Source of the DNA: Thermosporothrix hazakensis
GTDB taxonomy: Bacteria > Chloroflexota > Ktedonobacteria > Ktedonobacterales > Ktedonobacteraceae
Direction: 5' to 3'
Assembly: GCF_003253565.1 (NCBI RefSeq)
Contig: NZ_QKUF01000032.1
Location: 1 to 61,388, forward strand
Length of the DNA stretch: 61,388 bases
The notes beneath the pieces were generated by a model. The model worked only from the letters and a program-made list of their open reading frames with translations, searched no databases and had not been told where the DNA came from. This document shows positions 7,248 to 16,141 of the stretch, one piece after another (positions within the stretch are counted from its first letter, which is position 1; each line of letters begins with the position of its first letter). Made by a program: the position numbers and the translations under genes.

Positions 7248-8501
7248 CTATAGTACGCTAGCCGCCTGTATTTCCCGCTCCTGAAATCGTGGAGCAAGCA
7301 AGAAGAGGCTGGACCCGCCAAACAGCATAATGACCACGCCACACAGCGCAATGCCAGCGGCGGGCGAGAGGTGCGCATACAGCAGGCTTGCACCCATGCT
7401 GCCAAGCGAGATCCCTACATTGCTGATGGTCCGTTGCAGGCTGTAGAGTTTGCCGAGGTGTTCAGAGGGGAATTGAGTTTGTAGCAACATCACCAGAATC
7501 AGTTCTGCCAGCGAGCCACCAATTGCACCAAGAAACATACTTCCTACAGCCATATATCCCGTTCCAGCCAGCACAAGAAGCAGGAAACTGGCACCCTGAA
7601 GAATCTTTCCCAGGTACATCAACAACAGCAGACGCTTCTTCAACACGCCCAGAAAGACGCTGCAAATGTTGCCCAGGCCATACGCGCTGGCGATCATGCC
7701 CCACAGCGCAGCGTTCTCATGAAACGTATGCTGCACCCACAGCGGCAACCCGATCATATACGCCGCACTCCATGCAATATTGGTGATGCCAAGCACGATC
7801 AGCGACCAGAAGAAGACCGTGTTCTTTCGCGCAAGCGTATAGCCGGTTGCGATATCGCGCCAGAGGTCGAGAAAGAAGGCCTGCTTTTTCGGCGGCTGCT
7901 CCTCATGCACCTGCGGAGGCGAGAGCAGGCGCTTCCAGATCAACAGCAGCGAGCCCGCTGATACCACAAAGCTCAGCGCATCGAGCGAGAAGAAGGCGAA
8001 GAAGGGAAGAACCGCGAGGATCACCCCGGAGATTGCCGGGCAAATCGTCCTTGCGAGCCGCTTCGTTGTCTCCATGACCCAGTTTGTTTCATACAGTGTC
8101 TTGGTGTCTCCTGCCAGCATTGGCAGACTTGCCGTCAGCGCGGGATCAAAGATAGTGCCAAGCAGCTCTATAGCCAGCACCACACAAACAAGCAAGCCTA
8201 TCTGAACGCCGGTCAGCACCGTCATAATCACAAGGATACCAAGCAAGAGAGCACGAGCAATATCAGTCCAGATGAGCAGTTTTCCCCTATCCACACGATC
8301 CGCAATAATCCCACCAAGAGGGCCAAACAGCAAAGCGACAAGCGTCGTTATCCCGAAGATGAAGCCCGCCACGCCGCCTAGCTTCTGTGTTGTCAGCCAG
8401 AGGAGCGCCATGCCCGAAAACTGACTGCCGAAGGCTGAAAGCGTCTGACCGCTCCACAGCAGGGCAAGCACAGGCTTCTTCAACGTACGAACGAAAATCA
8501 T
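7248..8501 (-). CDS. MFS transporter (drug/metabolite exporter type)
   Basis: 417 residues with about twelve hydrophobic helices. The MFS loop 2-3 motif appears as GGIIADRVDRGKLLI (about residues 63-77), and LVALLFGPLGG fits the DHA3-like exporter group. AGAAAGG lies 7 bases before the ATG at 8501. It begins the minus-strand set MFS-PhyH-SGNH-asnB-GT and diverges from the ABC permease genes across a 443-bp gap. In this context it is most likely the exporter of the pathway product; direct evidence is only proximity. Confidence 0.85.
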   Translation of the reverse strand: MIFVRTLKKPVLALLWSGQTLSAFGSQFSGMALLWLTTQKLGGVAGFIFGITTLVALLFGPLGGIIADRVDRGKLLIWTDIARALLLGILVIMTVLTGVQIGLLVCVVLAIELLGTIFDPALTASLPMLAGDTKTLYETNWVMETTKRLARTICPAISGVILAVLPFFAFFSLDALSFVVSAGSLLLIWKRLLSPPQVHEEQPPKKQAFFLDLWRDIATGYTLARKNTVFFWSLIVLGITNIAWSAAYMIGLPLWVQHTFHENAALWGMIASAYGLGNICSVFLGVLKKRLLLLMYLGKILQGASFLLLVLAGTGYMAVGSMFLGAIGGSLAELILVMLLQTQFPSEHLGKLYSLQRTISNVGISLGSMGASLLYAHLSPAAGIALCGVVIMLFGGSSLFLLAPRFQEREIQAASVL

Positions 8502-8944
8502 ACAATCCTTTCTATCAGTACTTTATGAAAAGAGCAATACTATATATTGTACTGAGCAGTTCAATTGCACAGAAAAAACAGTGAATTCTTTAAATAACAT
8601 GAATGAGGCATACCCGGAGAGGAAACGCGAAGCACACCACCACACCTCAGCCCTCTCTCTATCTCTTAATCGGCAGAGCAAGCCAGCAATCAAGTTCAGC
8701 TATACAAGAGGCTGAGAAGCGCGTTCATACTGCTTAACTGGGATGGACATATCTTTTGCTCATCAAATACGGTATAATAAAGAGAACTCTGGCAGAGACT
8801 GGTGTCTGTGGGCACTATTCCCGAGTCGTACCAGAGATGCACAGCCGGGAAAAATTGGCTGAACACGTATAATTGTTCATAGCTTCGTTTCATTGCTTAC
8901 AAGCGACAAAGCCCTGCACCCCTTCCAGTCGAAAGGAGGAAGAA
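8502..8944. promoter_or_regulatory. Divergent regulatory region between MFS and ABC permease genes
   Basis: 443 bp without a supported gene. A TATAAT box at 8773-8778 faces the permeases but no convincing -35 stands at the right distance. The permease ribosome site GAAAGGAGG lies at 8932-8940. No clear operator palindrome was found. Confidence 0.4.
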
Positions 8945-9790
8945 GTGCGTCATACAACGCTCTACAGGGTATCCACCCGTTTTATCTGGCATATCCTGCT
9001 TATTCTCGGCTCGTTTATTATGCTCTATCCGCTGCTCTGGCTGTTCTCCTCTTCATTCAAGCCAGCGGCCTCTATCCAGGATATGAGCTTGCTTCCCCGC
9101 TCGCTTACCCTGGACAACTACCGGGCGGGATGGAACGCGCTCCAGTATCCCTTTGGGCTCTTTCTCGGGAACTCTCTGTTTGTCTGCATCGGGGCTGTTG
9201 CAGGGAACGTGCTTGCCTGCTCAATGGCGGCATACGCGTTTGCACGTCTTCGCTTTCGGCTCAAACGCGTCTGGTTCGCGCTGATGCTGGTTACCGTTAT
9301 GTTGCCCTATCACGTGCTTGTTGTACCGCAATATATCCTTTTTCTACATCTTGGTTGGATCAATACATTTCTTCCACTGATTGTCCCGAAGTTTCTGGCC
9401 ACCGATACCTTCTTTATCTTTCTTCTGGTTCAGTTTATTCGCACGATCCCGCGTGAACTGGACTCCGCCGCCCGTATTGATGGATGTAACGCTTTTCAAC
9501 TCTACTGGCGCATCATCCTGCCTCTCTCTCTACCCGCGCTGGCAACCACGGCCATTCTCACCTTTATCTGGACATGGAGCGATTTCTTTACGCAGCTTAT
9601 CTTCTTAAATGACCAGAATACCTATACCATTTCTATAGCGCTTCGGGCTTTTCTTGATAACAGTGGCAATACGGAATATGGGGCGCTCTTCGCGATGTCG
9701 GTGCTTTCGCTCATCCCGATTGTCGCCTTCTTTTTCCTCTTCCAGCGCTTCTTGATAAGTGGTATCGCAACGACAGGAATACGAGGATGA
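8945..9790 (+). CDS. Sugar ABC transporter permease (MalG-like)
   Basis: 281 residues with six membrane helices. The binding-protein-dependent-transport EAA loop is ELDSAARIDGCNAFQLYWRIILPL, which contacts the ATPase. The start is the GTG at 8945, preceded by GAAAGGAGGAAGAA; the longer frame upstream has no ribosome site. It overlaps the next permease by ATGA, so the two are co-translated. It is the carbohydrate-uptake (CUT1) type by sequence style. The order is unusual: the MalG-like gene comes before the MalF-like gene. No ATPase gene is in the window; such importers often share a distant MsiK-type ATPase. Confidence 0.9.
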   Translation: MRHTTLYRVSTRFIWHILLILGSFIMLYPLLWLFSSSFKPAASIQDMSLLPRSLTLDNYRAGWNALQYPFGLFLGNSLFVCIGAVAGNVLACSMAAYAFARLRFRLKRVWFALMLVTVMLPYHVLVVPQYILFLHLGWINTFLPLIVPKFLATDTFFIFLLVQFIRTIPRELDSAARIDGCNAFQLYWRIILPLSLPALATTAILTFIWTWSDFFTQLIFLNDQNTYTISIALRAFLDNSGNTEYGALFAMSVLSLIPIVAFFFLFQRFLISGIATTGIRG

Positions 9791-10752
9791 CATTACCCAT
9801 TTCACAACAAAAGAGTATCGAGAGCCAGGAGAAAGCTGCCAGGCAGGCACAGAAGAAGAGCGCAGCGGCAAAAAGAGAGAACGTCAGCGGCTATCTGTTC
9901 CTGCTTCCCTGGCTGCTCGGGCTCTTCCTGCTGACCATTGGCCCGATCCTTGCATCACTCTATCTCTCCTTTACGCGCTTCGATCTGCTGTCCGCGCCGC
10001 AGTGGATCGGACTACAGAATTACCTCACCCTGCCAGGGGATCCCCGCTTTCTGACGGCCCTTCAAGTCACCTTTTCCTATGTTTTTCTCTCGGTGCCGCT
10101 CAAGCTGGTTTTTGCACTGCTCCTGGCGCTGGTGCTGAACAAGGGGGTGCGCGGACTCGCCATTTATCGCGCCATCTTCTACATTCCCTCCTTGCTTGGT
10201 GGCAGCGTCGCCATCGCGATCCTGTGGCGGCAGATGTTTGGCCCGGGCAGCATTGCCGAGCAGCTCGCCAGCCTGTTTGGCGTACAGCATGCCGGGACCT
10301 GGATCTTACACCCACGGCAGGCGCTGCTGACGCTGGTTGCGCTGGCACTCTGGCAGTTCGGCTCACCCATGATTATCTTTCTGGCTGGCTTGCGACAGAT
10401 CCCGCGTGAGCTCTATGAGGCAGCAGCCGTTGACGGTGCGGGACCGCTCAGGACCTTCTTTCACATCACCATGCCAATGCTCACACCGTTAATCTTTTTC
10501 AATATGATCTTGCAGATGATAGCAGCCTTTCAGGCATTCACACCCGCCTTTATCCTGAGTGGAGGAACCGGCGGCGTGCTCGACTCATCGCTATTCTACA
10601 CGCTCTACATCTACCTTGAGGGCTTTGGAAACTTCCGTATGGGCTACGCCTCTGCGATGGCCTGGATTCTCCTGCTGCTTATCGCCCTCTTTACCGGAAT
10701 TGCCTTCCTGACCTCACGTCACTGGGTTTTCTATCAGGACGAACAGCATTAG
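9787..10752 (+). CDS. Sugar ABC transporter permease (MalF/UgpA-like)
   Basis: 321 residues: a Lys/Ala-rich N-terminal tail (residues 8-32), then LFLLPWLLGLFLLTIGPILA and five more helices typical of MalF-like CUT1 permeases. The EAA loop is ELYEAAAVDGAGPLRTFFHI, with the conserved G and the following PML. The start ATG overlaps the stop of the upstream permease (ATGA). It should form the heterodimeric channel with that permease; the lipoprotein at 14825 is the probable binding protein although four genes separate them. Confidence 0.9.
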   Translation: MTLPISQQKSIESQEKAARQAQKKSAAAKRENVSGYLFLLPWLLGLFLLTIGPILASLYLSFTRFDLLSAPQWIGLQNYLTLPGDPRFLTALQVTFSYVFLSVPLKLVFALLLALVLNKGVRGLAIYRAIFYIPSLLGGSVAIAILWRQMFGPGSIAEQLASLFGVQHAGTWILHPRQALLTLVALALWQFGSPMIIFLAGLRQIPRELYEAAAVDGAGPLRTFFHITMPMLTPLIFFNMILQMIAAFQAFTPAFILSGGTGGVLDSSLFYTLYIYLEGFGNFRMGYASAMAWILLLLIALFTGIAFLTSRHWVFYQDEQH

Positions 10753-10773
10753 ATGCAAGAAAGGATTGTAGTT

Positions 10774-11160
10774 ATGATACCGGAAAGCCACCTCGACCTT
10801 GTTCAGAGGCCCATTCTCGCACATCTGGCAACCATTATGGAGGATGGAAGCCCACAGATCACCCCCGTCTGGATCGATTACGACGGCTCTCTGTTGCTTG
10901 TTAACACGGCTGCGGGGCGAAAGAAGGAGCGAAATATGCGTGAGCGGCCCGCGGTGGCGCTCGACATTGTTGACCCCGACAACGCCTCACGCAAGCTGAT
11001 GATCATGGGGCGCGTCATCGAGGCCACCGCCGATGGCACTGAAGAGCATATAGACCGGCTCTCACAGCGCTATCTCGGCGTGCCAACCTATCCCTCACGG
11101 GTTCCGGGCGAAACACGGCTGATTGTCAAAATTGAGCCCGAACGTGTGATCGCTCAGTGA
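10774..11160 (+). CDS. PPOX-class flavin/F420-dependent protein (copy 1)
   Basis: 128 residues of the split-barrel pyridoxamine-phosphate-oxidase-like family: RPILAHLATIMEDGSPQITPVWIDYDG is the strand pair that opens the barrel, followed by RKKERNMRERPAVAL (phosphate-contacting region) and GRVIEAT. The start at 10774 is chosen because GAAAGGA precedes it and because it matches the beginning of the paralogue at 12649-13116; an ATG at 10753 directly abuts the permease stop. Members bind F420 or FMN, and the exact reaction is open. It ends in a 35-bp tail-to-tail overlap with the amidase gene. Confidence 0.85.
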   Translation: MIPESHLDLVQRPILAHLATIMEDGSPQITPVWIDYDGSLLLVNTAAGRKKERNMRERPAVALDIVDPDNASRKLMIMGRVIEATADGTEEHIDRLSQRYLGVPTYPSRVPGETRLIVKIEPERVIAQ

Positions 11161-12652
11161 GGTGCTCAAAGGCCGCCGCTGCTCGCAACACCAACGCATC
11201 CTCACCGCGCCGCCCGACCAGCATCATGCCCACAGGCAATCCATCAATTACGCCACAGGGCACGCTGAGCGCCGGGTGGCCGGTCGCATTAAACGGGCAG
11301 GTATTGACCGTCACGGAATTGACCTGTGTAAAGCGCTCTTCTCGCGTTGCTCCGGCCTCGGGCAGCCTGCATGCTCGCATCGGGGTTGTGGGCAGCGCCA
11401 GCAGATCGACCTGCTGAAAAAGCGCATCGTAGGCCCGGGTGAGCGCCGGAACACAATTCTGTGCCCTCGCGTAGTATGCACCATGATAGTCTTCATGCAG
11501 GTAATGTCCGAGCAAAAGATGCAGCTTCGCGACATCCGACAGGGTGTGTATGCGCTCGCGCTGTCCCCGATCCATTGCGGCAAGCAGCGCAAGCGGAGTG
11601 TATCCCTTGCTTGTTGCCGCCCGCCCGCGCTGCACAAAGACAGTCATCCAACCACCCTCAAAATAGAGTGGTGCAAGCAGCGTCACCCCATCGCGATGCA
11701 GAGGCAGTGAGACGGCCTCTACTGTGGCGCCAACCTCCCGCAGGCTGAGCGCCGCCTGTTCGACGCAGACATCAACCGCCTCCTCCGAGAGCCCGGGCCA
11801 GCCAAACCCTTCACGCAGCAACCCGACACGCAAGCCATCAATCGGCTCCGTCAGACCTGGCAGGCAGGGTGCAAAGGAGACTCCTGACTGTCGGGGGTCA
11901 AGCCCGTCCGCGCCCGCGATCACATCGAGTAACAGCGCGACATCAGCCACTGAAGCCGCCATAGGTCCCACATGATCCAGGGTCGGCTCTAGCGGAAAAA
12001 CACCTGTATAGGGAACCAGACCAAAGGTCGGCTTCAGGCCATAGACGCCACACCACGCGCTCGGCACCCGAATTGAGCCCCCTTGATCGCCTCCAAGCGC
12101 CATATCACAGGCCCCGGCCGCAACGAGCGCCGCGCACCCGCTGGAAGAGCCTCCAGCAGAACAGGCAGGCTGACGCGGATTTCGCACCGCCCCCGTATCG
12201 GTCGTATGGCTCCCTGCCGAGAAACAGAACTGCTCACAGACGGCCTTTCCGCAGATCTCGCCCCCGGCATCGAGCACCCGTGACACAACGGTCGCATCCT
12301 CATCCGGCACATAGTCGCCCAGGAGCGCCGCGCCGACCATCATCGGCACCCCGGCCAGAGCGATTGTATCTTTCAGCGCGATCCGTTTCCCGATCAGTGG
12401 TCCCTCGCTCGCTCGCCGCACAGCGCAGGTACAGTACCAGGCATTGTATGGATTCTCGGCCTCAGAAGGGCGCGTAAAGGCCCTGGGCCCCGGGGTAACT
12501 GGCGGTGATTGCGTCAGCGCGTCAAACCGGTGATAGGTGGCCAGCGAGCGCCGAATCATCTGACGGAAGAACGCAAGGTCTTCCTCATCCAGCGTCAGGC
12601 CGTACAGGTGAGCTATCTCCTGTAAGCGCTGCTCATTCGGCTCTTCAATCAT
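11126..12652 (-). CDS. Amidase-signature family hydrolase
   Basis: 508 residues with the complete amidase signature: catalytic Lys94 in GKRIALKDT, the cis-Ser in SAGGSSSGC (Ser169) and the nucleophile Ser193 in GGDQGGSIRVPSA, spaced as in fatty-acid amide hydrolase. It cleaves amides (or transfers acyl groups); the GatA role is unlikely because no gatB/gatC is nearby. The N-terminal 60 residues are helical, as in allophanate-hydrolase/Asp-tRNA-amidase-like members. The start ATG overlaps the stop of the PPOX gene (ATGA), so the two are translationally coupled. Substrate is unknown, but an amide made by the AsnB-like enzyme of the same region is conceivable. Confidence 0.9.
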   Translation of the reverse strand: MIEEPNEQRLQEIAHLYGLTLDEEDLAFFRQMIRRSLATYHRFDALTQSPPVTPGPRAFTRPSEAENPYNAWYCTCAVRRASEGPLIGKRIALKDTIALAGVPMMVGAALLGDYVPDEDATVVSRVLDAGGEICGKAVCEQFCFSAGSHTTDTGAVRNPRQPACSAGGSSSGCAALVAAGACDMALGGDQGGSIRVPSAWCGVYGLKPTFGLVPYTGVFPLEPTLDHVGPMAASVADVALLLDVIAGADGLDPRQSGVSFAPCLPGLTEPIDGLRVGLLREGFGWPGLSEEAVDVCVEQAALSLREVGATVEAVSLPLHRDGVTLLAPLYFEGGWMTVFVQRGRAATSKGYTPLALLAAMDRGQRERIHTLSDVAKLHLLLGHYLHEDYHGAYYARAQNCVPALTRAYDALFQQVDLLALPTTPMRACRLPEAGATREERFTQVNSVTVNTCPFNATGHPALSVPCGVIDGLPVGMMLVGRRGEDALVLRAAAAFEHLTERSHVRAQF

Positions 12653-13116
12653 TGCCGGGTCATCCGCCGCTGATAGCGCTCTATTGCCTTCTGCCGCCGC
12701 GCCGGAAGCTCATGCGCACCATACCAGGCAGTCACATGTTCTGGCACAATCTTAAACAGAACCCGGACCTCTCCCGGCTCTGTATGGGGGAAATGCGATG
12801 TTCCCCGATAGCGCTCTACGAGCCGCTCAAGCTGCTCTACAGCTCCTTCAGTGGTCGCCTCAACGACGCGCCCGCGAATCGCAAGCCAGCGATAGTCATC
12901 GTCGGGATCGACCAGTTCAAGCGCCACGCGTGGACGAGCACGCATGTTCTTCGCTTTCTGCCGCTGTTCGGTGGTATTAATGAGAATGTACGTGCCATCA
13001 TAATCAACCCAGACAGGTGTGGCCTGCGGCCTGCCATCGGGCATCACTGTAGCCAGGTGACCGAGTATCGGACGTTGAAAGAGATCAAGCAAGCTTTCAG
13101 GAAGCGCTGTTTCCAT
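12649..13116 (-). CDS. PPOX-class flavin/F420-dependent protein (copy 2)
   Basis: 155 residues, clearly paralogous to the protein at 10774 (shared DLFQRPILGHLATVMPDGRP, PVWVDYDG, RVVEAT) but with a 20-residue basic C-terminal extension ending RYQRRMTRQ. The two copies flank the amidase in inverted orientation. Family role: F420- or FMN-dependent reductase/oxidase of small molecules. AAAGGA precedes the ATG by about 13 bases, a slightly long spacing. Confidence 0.85.
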   Translation of the reverse strand: METALPESLLDLFQRPILGHLATVMPDGRPQATPVWVDYDGTYILINTTEQRQKAKNMRARPRVALELVDPDDDYRWLAIRGRVVEATTEGAVEQLERLVERYRGTSHFPHTEPGEVRVLFKIVPEHVTAWYGAHELPARRQKAIERYQRRMTRQ

Positions 13117-13163
13117 AACTGGCTGTTATCCTTTCAGCATTGAGAGATAAGAAAGCGATCAAG

Positions 13164-14543
13164 CTAGAGATGAGCAAGGTCGATACCATCAAGAGTCTGA
13201 TGGTACTCGTCGAGCAGACCGGCAGGCATAGGCATAGCATAGTGCACATTGATCTCATGCAGTCGCCGAAAGACCTCCTGCATAGTTTCCATATCCTGCA
13301 TCAAAATAATACGCAGAAATTTTGCATTCTCTTCATTAAAGGCCCGAGAGGTGGAAAGCTTGACAAAGGCACGACTGGCAACATAGAAATCGAACAGTTC
13401 CGCGCCGCTGATCCCGTCCACCGCCTGAAAGCCGGGCGGCACTGCCAGCAGATACTTATACCCGCTTGCCGGAGGATAAATCGACGCTTCGGGCCAACCA
13501 AGCGCTTTCCAGGCCTCAAGACTGAAATGGAGAGTCTCCGTAATCGAGCGACTGAGTGCCCGTCATTCCTCGTCCTCGCGGAAGGCCTGTAGCGCCGCGA
13601 GAGCCGCATACTGGCAGGGCTCAGGCAACATCACGCTGTATTCAGAATTGTGGATACGTAACGCATTGATCACCTCGGCGTTGCCCGCCACCAGTGCGAT
13701 GCGCAGGCCCGGTAGGCCAAACTCCTTGCTGAATGAGAGAAGCGTGATCGCCACCTCTTTTGCCCCATCTATCTCAAGAATATTCGGCAAGGAAATGCCA
13801 GAAATATGCGCCTGATACCAGCTATCCATGTCATGCACGACGAGCACCTGAAATTGTTTTGCGAACGCAACCACTTCTTCAAAAAAAGCCCGAGTGGCAC
13901 ACACGCCAGTCGGGTTATGCGGGTAATTCAGGTAGAGAAAGCGAATTGTCGGCCGGCCCTCTCGCTCCAGCAAACGAGCAGCCTCTTGAAGGTTCACCAG
14001 TCCTGAAACGGGATGAAGCGGGATACGGAGCGGCCTGGCCCCATTGGCAATCGCGATCGTATGAATGGTGCTAATTGCCAGATCGGGTAACAGGAAGCAC
14101 TCTCCCTGAAAGGTGCGTGAAAGCGCATCAAAGGCCTGGGATGCCCCTGCTGTAATCATCAACTCCTTTTCCATGTCGATATGGACGTTAAAACGGGTGC
14201 GCAGGAAGCGCTGCGCCTCCTCCCGAAGCTGAAGCAGACCAAACGATGAGGGATACCAGCGGGCAGTATACGCATAGTCACCCAGAGCCTGTAGCGCCTG
14301 TTGTGTCGCGCTATACTGTTGAAAGAACGGGTAGAAAGAATCAGTTCCCAGATCGAGAAATGCTTTTCCTTCCTGTATAGCACGTTGTCTGAGTAATCTT
14401 CTGATAACGAGATGTACCTTTTCTGCTTTCCCTGCTTTTCGTCCTGCGATAAGCTGTGGCGAAATCCCGCCGCCAAGCTTCACAGGCGCGAATTCGGGGC
14501 TCGAAAAAGGTTGCGTGCGCTCCTCTTTTTCGCCCTCGCGCAT
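13164..14543 (-). pseudogene. Class I/II aminotransferase interrupted by an in-frame TGA
   Basis: The first frame (13563-14543, 326 codons) is the large domain of a PLP fold-type I aminotransferase: YLNYPHNPTGVCA is the substrate/PLP Asn motif, and LLSFSKEFGLPGLRIALVAG contains the Schiff-base Lys and the phosphate-binding Arg. It stops at TGA (13563-13565) right after AFREDEE. The same frame continues past the TGA for 132 codons (RALSRSITETLHF, then GYKYLLAVPPGF and AKFLRIILMQDME) to TAG at 13164, which is the missing small domain. So the gene is either killed by a nonsense mutation (one base from TGG), recoded by read-through, or a sequencing error. ATG 14543 is chosen because AGAAGGAG precedes it. 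Full length would be about 459 residues. Confidence 0.85.
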
Positions 14544-14824
14544 GGCTTTTCTCCTTCTCAATCAAAAATGAGGCCAGGAACGTTCTACAATTCACCCCTT
14601 TTCGATACAACAAATATAGTAATATCATATGAAATAGAAATCTGCAATTTTATGCTCATAGTATCTATCGTATTTGTTTATTAGCAAAAGCACCATTTCA
14701 GGAGAAACAGAGCCATTTGGCAGCAGACCGTACCCTGAAAAAGGGCGAGCATCCTCTGTATTCGAGCAAGAGAAATGGTATACTGAAATAGAAGAGAAGC
14801 AGTAGAGAAAAAGAAAGGTGGCCG

Positions 14825-16123
14825 ATGACAGGACATATTTCAAGAAGAGAAGCGCTTCAGGCGGGACTTCTTACGCTTGTCCTGCTTGGCGGTTGCGGCG
14901 AGCCACAGGCCAGCGGGAAAGGGGCTCCACTTCAACTGACCTACTGGGGCGGGATCGAGCGCATGCGCCGCACCAATCAGGCGATCACGCTGTTCACCCG
15001 GCAATATCCCACAATCGGCATTAGCGCTCAAGCGATGGCCTGGCAGGGTTATTGGGATAAGCTGGCAACGCGCATCGCAGGCGGCAGCGTTCCCGACCTT
15101 ATCCAGATGGATACACGCTATCTTGCTCTATACATCCAAAAAGGTATTCTCCTCGATATATCGAACTATACATCGAATCTACTCTCTCTTACCGACTTTG
15201 ATCAGCGGCTGCTGACCGGCAACTTTTTTCAGCAGCGCCTCTATGGCATCCCGCTTGGCGGCCACTTTGTCTCGCTGATCTACGACCACACGCTGCTTGA
15301 GCAGGCTGGAATCGAGCCGCCAGCCGCCGCGCTTACCTGGGATCGCTTCGCCACATATACCCGCCAGCTCACCCGGGCGCTCAAGAGCAAGGTCTTCGGC
15401 ACGAACGACCCGAGCGGCTCCATCCCTATCTTTGAGATGTTCATCCGACAGCGCGGCAAAGAGATGTTTACAGAAACGGGCTCGCTGAATCTCGAAGCGC
15501 AAGACCTGATTGATTGGTGGAGCTACTGGGAAGAGCTCCGGCGCTCAGGTGGCTGTATCTCAGCAGATGCACAACTGGCCTTCTCGCGTGCCTATGATCC
15601 TGGCCAATCCGCGCTGATTGCCGGACAGGTCGCCATCGATTTCGTCAGCACCAACTTCCTGGAGTCGCTGCAAAAGCTAACGAAGCACACGCTTGCTCTG
15701 GCCATTCCCCCGCTCGGGCAGCATCCCGGCCTGTATTTTAAAGCGACAATGCTGCTCAGCGGCGCGGCCAGAACAGCGCATCCAGAGGATGTGGTACGCT
15801 TTCTCAATTTTGTGATCCACGACACGGAAACAGCCAGGGTGCTCGGGATGGACCGCGGGCTTCCGGGCACGCAGCAGGCACGAGACGCGCTCTTCCCGAC
15901 CATGAACATGGTGCAACGCAAGGCGCTGGACTATATCCGACAGGTTGCCAATCCACCCCATTCAACGCCGAAAAGCCTGCTCGATCCCCCGGCAGCGGGC
16001 GAGATTGAGCAAATACTGCAACGCATGGCCGACGGGGTCAAGCTCCATATGCAATCCATCCCGGAAGCAGCGGACCGCTTCCTGCGCGAGTCGGAAAAGG
16101 CCATCAAAGATAAGGCCAGCTAA
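14825..16123 (+). CDS. Sugar ABC transporter substrate-binding lipoprotein
   Basis: 432 residues of the extracellular solute-binding family 1. The N terminus SRREALQAGLLTLVLLGGC is a Tat-like signal (SRRE) with a lipobox and lipid-anchored Cys24. The mature protein begins with LQLTYWGG...TNQAITLFTRQYP, standard for CUT1 binding proteins; SVPDLIQMDTRYLALY and YGIPLGGHFVSLIYD are conserved hinge/ligand regions. It probably serves the permeases at 8945-10752. A TATACT box lies about 45 bp upstream of the ATG and GAAAGGTGG precedes it. Confidence 0.9.
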   Translation: MTGHISRREALQAGLLTLVLLGGCGEPQASGKGAPLQLTYWGGIERMRRTNQAITLFTRQYPTIGISAQAMAWQGYWDKLATRIAGGSVPDLIQMDTRYLALYIQKGILLDISNYTSNLLSLTDFDQRLLTGNFFQQRLYGIPLGGHFVSLIYDHTLLEQAGIEPPAAALTWDRFATYTRQLTRALKSKVFGTNDPSGSIPIFEMFIRQRGKEMFTETGSLNLEAQDLIDWWSYWEELRRSGGCISADAQLAFSRAYDPGQSALIAGQVAIDFVSTNFLESLQKLTKHTLALAIPPLGQHPGLYFKATMLLSGAARTAHPEDVVRFLNFVIHDTETARVLGMDRGLPGTQQARDALFPTMNMVQRKALDYIRQVANPPHSTPKSLLDPPAAGEIEQILQRMADGVKLHMQSIPEAADRFLRESEKAIKDKAS

Positions 16124-16141
16124 AGCCTCAGGAGGAAACTT

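Noticed and set aside
11162..11710. 182-codon plus-strand frame
   Set aside because: Antisense shadow of the amidase gene, which has complete catalytic motifs.
13563..13565. UGA as selenocysteine or reassigned Trp codon
   Set aside because: No SECIS-like hairpin is evident directly after the TGA, and many intact genes in the window terminate at TGA, so reassignment is excluded; nonsense mutation or error is simpler.
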